Shown here piece after piece: positions 57,189 to 64,000 of a stretch of DNA of 64,000 nucleotides; position 1 is the stretch's first letter, and the number at the start of each line of letters is the position of its first letter. Location: contig JAVLUZ010000227.1 of assembly GCA_036768485.1 (NCBI GenBank), positions 796,334-860,333 of the forward strand. The letters run 5' to 3'. This DNA is from Mermis nigrescens (taxonomy: Eukaryota; Nematoda; Enoplea; Mermithida; Mermithidae). Both the position numbers and the translations under genes were made by a program. The notes under the pieces were generated by a model. That model was not told the DNA's origin. It did no database searches and saw only the letters and a program-made list of their open reading frames with translations.

Positions 57189-59071
57189 CTGAAAAGGTCA
57201 ACGTAGAACAGCATATTTGAACATTGAATTAGAATTTGAGAATCAAACGTGCGCGTGAGGAATTAAGGGGCCTACAGACCATGCAATCGGCATCGCCCGA
57301 ATTGTAGGGGTCTGGGAGTCGAAAAACTTTTCGAAAAATTTCAGTGGTAATCTGATCAAAATATATGTAAGGCCGAAGAAGACGGACATTTATTTGACTT
57401 GTTTAACCTCGTTGTTTCATAATTAGATTCTTTCACCGCCACGCACGTGTTTTTCATCGCTGCAAAACTCTTAAGATGAATTGACGAGATGATTTTGGCA
57501 AACACAAAGACAAAGTTTAAAATGGAGTCTCGAAAAGATGAAGATGACAATTTTCATAATTCCAGGTGTGTAAGTAAATACGAGTAAATAGCTAAATTTA
57601 GCACGAGGTCAAAACTAAAGTACTTTTTTTATTAATTCTAAAAAATGAAATAAATAGAATTACACTTTTACATACGAAAAATTAAGTTTTAAATGAAATA
57701 ATTAAATAACTAAAAAGTAAAAATAATTAAACAACTAAATTTTAAATTTTAATCTATGAATTTGTAACATACGAAATTCAATCTAACCTCGTAGACATCG
57801 TCTGTGTCACATAATCGCTTATCCATACATACATCATCCTTTGATTTTCGGCTGAATCGGGCATTTTTGGTACCGGTACGTTAGAAGCTTCGCCGTTGAA
57901 TGTTATCGACCCATTGATCGACGCGTCTATCATTTGATCATAAATCGTCGGATCGCTGCTTAACGTGTAATCCATTAAAAATGGGCCAAGTACTTTAATT
58001 TGGGCTGGCAAAAGACGTATTTGCTTATTGGCGCGCTCAACGAGTTCCGATTGAACTAGTTTGCATATTCGCCGTTTCATTGCTGTCCGGAAAAATTCCA
58101 TTCTTAGCAAATTAGTTGCAAAACAGGCTAAATTGAACGGGTATGACTGCAGAGTGCTCAGCGAGTCCGATCTGAGGGACAAGCCGTTTTGGGAAAAGTT
58201 AGCTGGAGGAGGCTTTTGGAACTAACATTGTCTTACGATTGATGTAAAATTTCAAATAGAGTAAACTGCTGTTTCGTGATTTCGTAATAGAGTCTCTCTC
58301 ATAAAGAAAAATCGATTTGGAGCACATAAAAAAAGTTATGCTCTTTTGATCGTTTTACGCTTTTATTATGTCTCGTTTCCCTAGAAAATTTTTCATTCTG
58401 CCCCTCTGGGGTTTTAAACAGATACGCACTTAGGGGGTTTGGGGCCTGACTCCTTAATTGGAAAAATTGGAAATTTTCTGAGGAAAAATAAATGAAGGCC
58501 AAAAACGGATGAAAATCAGAAATGTTCTTCAAAAATGCTTGAAATTGATCAGATACTGTAAATTTACATAGTTTGAAAGCTATTTTAGCATTTATACTAG
58601 TTTTTGACGTCATTTTGAATTTGGATTAAAATTTAATTTGAAAAATTAAATTAAAAAATTTGCACTTGGATTAAAACGAATAACTAAAGTAAAAAATGAT
58701 AGTCTATTCGAGAAGTATTATTCTTATCATACCATTCCTATTCTTGACTATTACGCAGATTATTTTGGAGGTCAACAATTGAAGTAGATGAGACATCGGA
58801 CCTGACCATCACCGAATTTTGGACCTTTGCAATAAAAATCCAAAAAACTTTTTATTAATGGGGTTATTAATATAAGTTTAAATAATCAAGGAAATGCGAA
58901 ATTATTCAATTACTTCAGTAATAATAATAGTACCAATAGTAATATTAATGAGAATAGTAATAGTAGTAATAATAATACTAATACTACTACTACTAATAAT
59001 AATAACAATATTAATAATAACAATATTAATATTAACAATAATAATAAAAATATCAATAAAAATAAAAATAA

Positions 59072-59102
<31 letters not shown>

Positions 59103-60854
59103 ATTAATAATAATAATCTATTAATGGGGATGATAAGAACTTTCCCGAAGAAAGTTTACTGACTATAAGCTTAAATCACGGGCAATCGAATTATTTTTTA
59201 TTCAAATAAGCACAGTTTTCCTTTCGCTCATCTTATAAAATTTAGGTCTTTTATTTCTTTAGAAGTAAGCGTATTATTTACAAAAAAAATTTCGGTCGCG
59301 AATAAGCTAACACCTACCGTCTTCCAAGGCATCTTCAATGGCGCCCCGAAAAATATTTAGGACTTTTGGCACGGTGCCTCCTGTAATTTTCACCCTCACT
59401 AATTGCACAGACGATTTACAGTACGGAACGCTGATTTCGAGGCGTCCATCTGAACCTTTACTTAAATTGAGAACGGCAGTTAGTGTCAGATTGTTGACCG
59501 TGGCGATGAAATATCCATTCACTGACACCTTGAATAAATATCGATACCACGCTGACCATGCTCCCTAGAATAAAATCAAATTAAAAGAATTCATTTCTAA
59601 AATGGTTCTATTTAATCATCTAAATTTACAGGACGTTTCTACTGTATTTATATGAAACTTTTGACACTTTAAAACTCTTTTGTGGTCGAAAGTGCATTTT
59701 AAATGGAAACCGTCAGTATATCATTATATACAAATGTTAACGACCAAAGCTTAATTTCAGGTAACATCAATTAAATTTTCTCAAATCGAAGGTAAAAAAA
59801 GCTTGAAAAATTGATAGATGTAACAAAATTCTTAGCAGCTCTATAAATTTGCATTGAATATTTGAGAAAATTGCTACTTTTAACATGTATATCGGAAGCA
59901 ATATGAACTTATGATGCGATGAAGATATGAAAATTATGCAATTGTGACTAAGAAGCTTCACTTGCATGTAAAGTTACGAAGAATCTTCAGTTAGTTAAGA
60001 TACTTCTATAGTTACTTATTTGGCACAGTAGGAATGCAAGTGCATTTCTTTCTTCACACTGATTTCGTCTAATTTAGAAAGTCATTTCTAATTAGGTTAG
60101 TCATTTTGCGTTACACGAATCAAGTAGAGCTTATTGGCATCAATTGAATAACTCATCCATTCGAATATTTGAATAATTTCGAATATGATTATAAGGAGTC
60201 TTTTTGAAAGACTTGTCAATTTCACTGCGTATAAGACATAAATAATCTTTAAAAACAATTCTAATCTCTCAACGAAAACAGAGTATAAAATTTTTTTGGC
60301 TTAGTAGTGGATAGCACAATTTGCATGTTAGAAGAATTGTTGCTATTTAGTTGATATTATTTGGTATTTAATCATCTTCGACTTTTGCGCAACTAAGAGA
60401 ATTTTTTAAATTTTCTTCAATTTAAAAAAATTTAGCAAAAAAATCATCGTCGAATAAAACATTTTGATTAAAAAAAGTTAAAAAGTAAATTGCGATTTAT
60501 CGCGCTAAGCACACATACTTTTAAGGTAAGAGTTCCTTCGGTGGCAACCCATCTGATGCCAGAAGGCGGTAACAGATTATAGTGGTAGACAGGGGCGTGA
60601 AAATCGTCTAAAAGCAATTTTCGGATTTCCATTTGTCCCTTGCCGGGACCGGCGTCGATTTGAACTCGGATTCCTGGTAATTGGGTTCGATTCATTTTAT
60701 CATTCACCAGCTTTTCTCCCAAAGCTAGCGCGTAACTTATTCCTTTGTCCGTGAGGCGAAATTTAATTCCAGGATCTGGTGTCGCTCCTGATCCACATTT
60801 AAGCAGAAATGAGCACAACACCAAAAAGTAGCATAGCGAATACGGCACGCCCAT
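56606..60854 (-). CDS. Gene C: BPI/LBP/PLTP/CETP-family lipid-binding protein, complete
   Basis: Exons 60854-60519, 59564-59318, 58082-57788 and 57188-56606; phases match (0/0, 1+2, 2+1) and the 1461 bases encode 486 residues, the usual length of this family. A signal peptide (MGVPYSLCYFLVLCSFLLKC) precedes the N-terminal BPI barrel, which opens PGIKFRLTDKGISYAL. Cysteines at residues 161 and 201 are 40 apart, the same spacing as the disulfide of human BPI (Cys135-Cys175). A proline-containing linker (SNVPVPKMPDS) and MMYVWISDYV lead into the C-terminal barrel. The family binds LPS or other lipids extracellularly; an innate-defence or lipid-transport role is inferred, not shown. No frameshift or missing segment is visible. 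Confidence 0.94.
57189..57787 (-). other. Gene C intron 3
   Basis: 599 bp of AT-rich intron. The minus frame at 57356-57550 has no domain. No repeat recognised. Confidence 0.7.
57788..58082 (-). CDS. Gene C exon 3: second conserved cysteine, linker, start of C-terminal domain
   Basis: The acceptor TTTTTCCGGACAG|CA joins as LED-A-MKRRICKLVQSEL, placing Cys201. Then LDYT-like MDYTLSSDP, NGSITFNGEA, the linker and MMYVWISDYVTQTMST. The donor ACGAG|GTTAGA is phase 2. Sequence before 58082 in the same frame is intron. Confidence 0.9.
58300..58620 (-). repeat. R7 dispersed repeat, reversed, in gene C intron 2
   Basis: AAATTGATCAG..CATTTATACTAGTTTTTGACGTC matches the R7 core. Confidence 0.6.
58915..59125. 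repeat. AAT-type microsatellite
   Basis: Long run of AAT/AAC/AAA/AGT trinucleotides. The isoleucine-rich plus frame over it is an artefact. Confidence 0.92.
59318..59564 (-). CDS. Gene C exon 2: BPI N-terminal domain with first conserved cysteine
   Basis: The acceptor ATTTTATTCTAG|GGA is phase 0. GAWSAWYRYLFKVSVNGYF shows the family's W..W-type strand. Cys161 is in ISVPYC; the helix LNIFRGAIEDALED follows. The donor GACG|GTAGGT is phase 1. The true exon starts upstream of the ATG that an ORF caller would choose at 59528. Confidence 0.9.
59565..60518 (-). other. Gene C intron 1
   Basis: 954 bp of AT-rich intron. I see nothing else in it. Confidence 0.7.
60519..60854 (-). CDS. Gene C exon 1: signal peptide and start of BPI N-terminal domain
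   Basis: 112 codons, ending phase 0 at TTAAAA|GTATGT. After the leader come ATPDPGIKFRLTDKGISYAL and LPGIRVQIDAGPGKGQMEI, the family's opening helix and first strands. The frame past the donor (VCVLSAINRN..) is intron. Confidence 0.92.
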
Positions 60855-61583
60855 CTCTTACCCTGCGTAATACATTTAGTTAATGATTTTTCATCAGTGG
60901 TCTACGCACTACAGCTTCCTTAATTTCACAAACCAAGTGTGGATATGTACATAAATTTCAAACATTCGTACCGACAGTACGCCGACAATTTCACAGTCTT
61001 TCGCATAATTGACGAAGTAAAAATTCGAGAAAATTCGAGTTTATTTTTATTTTATTTAGGCGGTTGTAAAATCTAATATAAACATTTTATAAATAAATAC
61101 GACGAATGGCAAGGCAATGCAAAAGTTCTGGAAACGATGTTTTTCACTTACCTAATCTCAATTTACCATTCACGATATTATGAAATAAGTTTTCCAGAAC
61201 ATTGAGGTTTCTGCGTCGAAACCTAATATTAAAGGTCAGATTAATCTGAAGTTTTGGTCTTTTAAAATAAGGCTTCCACATCATTCTCAGACGTCTAAAG
61301 TCGTCATTCGTCTATTAAATTTTTGACTTTTGAAAATGAAAAAGCGTTCACATGTTACCAAGTCAGATGAATGTGATGAATGGGCTAAAAGTTGAATTTT
61401 TTCCATAAAAAATCAAGGGTTGCAGATGCAGGATGGGCACTGACATTGTTGAGTTACATCAATATGCCATGAGGAAACCCATCTTGAATCGGTAATCGCA
61501 ATTTTCTGAATACCTGGGTTGAGCATAAAATAAAATAGCGCCATTTCTGTGGAAAAAAACAGCACGTTCTATCACGCCGACCA

Positions 61584-61725
61584 TACATGGGCAGCAAACC
61601 AAATTCTGTGGTTCGATCGAACAAAATAATTAGAAATAGCATCAATAATTCAATTTAGGGGGTCTATCGATTTTGGAGGTCTTTCATATTCTCGGGGTCC
61701 GGTCTAGACCCACGCCCATGTGTGT
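61584..61725. mobile_element. R6 short MITE
   Basis: Starts CATACATGGGCAGCAAACC and ends GACCCACGCCCATGTGTG: about 140 bp with CATGGGC/GCCCATG inverted ends. Confidence 0.6.
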
Positions 61726-62566
61726 TTAAGCCAGCCGGAATTTCAGTGATACTTCTGCTTCTTCACCACGAACACAAAAAGTTAAGGCGTTTTGTTTTAG
61801 GAATACTGACAAATAAACTTTGCATTACACAAAAACTGATGAAATAGAAATAGACGGCTCATTTTTCTTCTCGATGAGTTAACTTGACAAAGTTATTATC
61901 GCCTGAAATTCACGATTTTTTAATTATATTGAAGAATAAATCACAACGTGCCTTCAAAAAAGGAATGATTGCGCACAAGCATGAAAACATGTTTTATAAA
62001 GAATGTGAAAATTTAGTACATATCCGATAAGCAGAACACATTGAGTCCACTTTCTTTTGGAGTCTTTTTAAATCGACACTTAAGCGCGAATTAAATCTAA
62101 TGCACAAAATTTGGCAGAGTTGGCGATTTTGATATTGAAAATCACAAGCCAATATTCAAATTGTTTGACGCAATCAATAAACGGCTCATAATTAGTTCAT
62201 CGAAATCAATAACACACTTGGTACATTTGAAAAGCTTAATTTTGATTGATAAAGCATGAATCAAGAATGATAATCGATACAGCGCTCAAAATTTCGTCCT
62301 TACACGTACCTAAATTATAAAGGGTAAGTATTTCTTCTTCCTGCCTTTCGAAATGAAGCCAAATAGCAAGCCGTCAACTTGAAGTTTTCAATAGCTGTCT
62401 CGTTTTCGACAACTGATAAAAGAGAGTCATATGTTATATGTACCTATAAAATCCGATATGGCTAATGATGACGGGAAGCTACACACGTAATATAATCGCA
62501 TTGTGATTCACAACGCGTCGAATAAAAAAAATTAGCCGTAGCTAATAAATACAACCTTCATTGAAG

Positions 62567-62732
62567 CAGGCACGTAGCTGGCCCTCCTATTTTGGGGGAC
62601 CAACACCAATTTGGGGGTGGGGGTTCCAAGCCAAAAATAACACAAAATAACGTGTGAAAAGTCCTATTTTTCCAGTTTTTCCTGAATTTTGTGGGGTCCG
62701 GACCCCCCATTCCTCCCACAGCTACGTGCCTG
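62567..62732. mobile_element. hAT MITE, 166 bp, with perfect 8-bp target duplication
   Basis: Terminal inverted repeats CAGGCACGTAGCTG and CAGCTACGTGCCTG are exact. CATTGAAG flanks both sides (62559-62566 and 62733-62740). Confidence 0.9.
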
Positions 62733-63479
62733 CATTGAAGGCTGCAATACGAAACAATCATGGGGACAAACAAAGCCCCAATTCTTCAAATTCACAAAAG
62801 AAATACTGGACACCCCACGGCTCATTCGACTTTATTTTCAAAAATTTCCGTTATAAGACGAGCGCAAATAAACATTAAAGAAATAAAATATCGAAAAATA
62901 CGATTACTCAACCCGTCAAATTTAAAATATAAACTTCGGACGTGAAAAACAGAAGTGCAGCCCGGAAATTAAATTAATGGTAATAGTTATAGGCATTTCT
63001 TGTATTAAAAACGAATTCATACGCAATTAAGTACAAAAACACATTCGAACACTGAACAGACTTCAAACTTTTTTTACGAAATACAGCAAGCGCTTTGAGC
63101 GGAAAGATTCTTTCTTACACGTATCTAGACAATTACAAATCAGCAAAATATGTACATACCTAGAGTCGCGTCAAAATCCTGAAATAATGATTGCAGTTGC
63201 TGGACTATTTTTAACTTTTTGATTTTTCAATTTTACATTTTTTATTTTTAGTTTCAAATCTTGAAACTTTCAACATTTGTCGTATTTTTCGTAATTGTTT
63301 TTGTCAATGAATAGAACTCGATGAGGAAAGTCGAAAAATGATGTTTCTATCCTATTCAACAAATTTTCTGCAGTTTTCTACCAGTAAGTTCAAGGCAATT
63401 ACATTTATTTACAATTTTTATACTTTCTATTTTCAATTTAATAATTTGACATCTAATTTATTACTTTATAAACGATGTG

Positions 63480-63740
63480 TCATGCACAGCATGACCGCTC
63501 TGATCTGGGGGGTAGTCAGAGATTTTGGGTGTTAAATAGCCTAAAAAACTGGTATAATTGCTTAAATAATTTAAAAAGTATGTTAATCCACAATTTCTGA
63601 TAAATTTTAAGCTATTTTGCAGAAAATTTTTGATCTTCATCGATTTATCGTCTTCTATTGGCCTTATATTCTTTATTTTCAATTCTTCTATCTTGGGGGG
63701 TCTCAAGACTTTCTCTCAAATCCCCCTCCACATGCATGTC
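63480..63740 (+). repeat. R7 dispersed repeat
   Basis: AACTGGTATAATTGC..TTTGATCTTCATCG..GGGGGGTCTCAAGAC matches the R7 pattern and ends at CATGCATGTC. Confidence 0.6.
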
Positions 63741-64000
63741 TAGTTGCTACTGTGTTTATGCATTTTCTGCGTCTACGCTCTAAAATTAAATAAAATGACA
63801 AAATGCCAAAACGTTGCGGAATTCATAAACGACTTTTATTCCTTTTAATCACGAAAAATTCTAGAAATGAGCCAAAAAAGATGGAGGTTAGAATAACCGT
63901 ACTGGACTTAAGTACCAAGGGTCTCACAAGTATAGGTGGGCAGCACCAAGCCTTAAAAATGGTGGTATGGCAAAAAACACAATTTTTCAACGTTTCTCAT

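Larger units (their letters stand above)
58083..59317 (-). other. Gene C intron 2 with an R7 repeat and an AAT microsatellite
   Basis: Holds an R7-type repeat at about 58300-58620 and an AAT-type trinucleotide microsatellite at about 58915-59125. Confidence 0.7.
60855..64000. other. Right-hand intergenic region with scattered MITEs
   Basis: No gene seen. It should include the gene C promoter. Repeats present: R6-type MITE at 61584-61725, a 166-bp hAT MITE at 62567-62732, an R7 copy at about 63480-63740, and an R6-like start (GTGGGCAGCACC) near 63938. The frames at 62654-62945 and 63338-63535 are repeat or AT-rich noise. Confidence 0.6.

Noticed and set aside
58894..59124. Isoleucine-rich 76-residue plus frame resembling a membrane helix
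   Set aside because: Translation of an AAT microsatellite.

Overview
This window is eukaryotic: AT-rich, intron-rich DNA of an invertebrate animal. Four spliced protein genes, all with metazoan-type domains, sit in DNA dominated by non-autonomous mobile elements. No bacterial-style gene, operon or CRISPR array is present. Chitin-binding (CBM14) repeats, a BPI/LBP-family protein and a tandem-EGF membrane protein fit an ecdysozoan such as a nematode or similar small invertebrate, but the sequence alone does not fix the phylum. Almost none of the longer open frames are genes. The real exons are 40-600 bp pieces that I joined by GT/AG signals, reading phase and continuity of cysteine patterns.

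Layout. (A) 7257 to 1, minus: a secreted protein with at least five CBM14 chitin-binding domains. It has four exons in view and its 3' end lies off the left edge; its first intron (about 4.7 kb) holds a complete 3.4-kb repeat. (B) 26837 to 9373, minus: an 11-exon gene for a 577-residue type I membrane protein with a signal peptide, about ten EGF-like domains, one transmembrane helix and a short charged tail. Its introns hold hAT-type MITEs and a 2.5-kb nested foldback element (14055-16555). (D) 33265 to at least 38269, plus: the first three exons of a multi-pass membrane protein I cannot name. 38270-56605: an almost gene-free block of repeats, mainly copies of one family in both orientations, plus a likely non-LTR reverse transcriptase relic. 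(C) 60854 to 56606, minus: a complete four-exon, 486-residue BPI/LBP/PLTP/CETP-family protein. 60855-64000: no gene seen; contains a 166-bp hAT MITE with a perfect 8-bp target duplication.

Repeats. The dominant family ('R1+R2') has a hairpin terminus, an interior studded with the odd palindrome GTGTAAAGTTTACAC, a tRNA-like module with A-box and B-box sequences, and at the other end a foldback block with about 170-bp inverted repeats. Several MITE families show hAT hallmarks (CAG.. ends, 8-bp duplications). About twenty copies of a short imperfect palindrome, consensus near TTTTCGGCGCTTCGCGCCG, recur across families that otherwise look unrelated.

The genes form no operon. The three minus-strand genes all encode secreted or surface proteins (chitin-binding matrix, EGF receptor or adhesion type, lipid-binding defence type), but I see no evidence that they act together.
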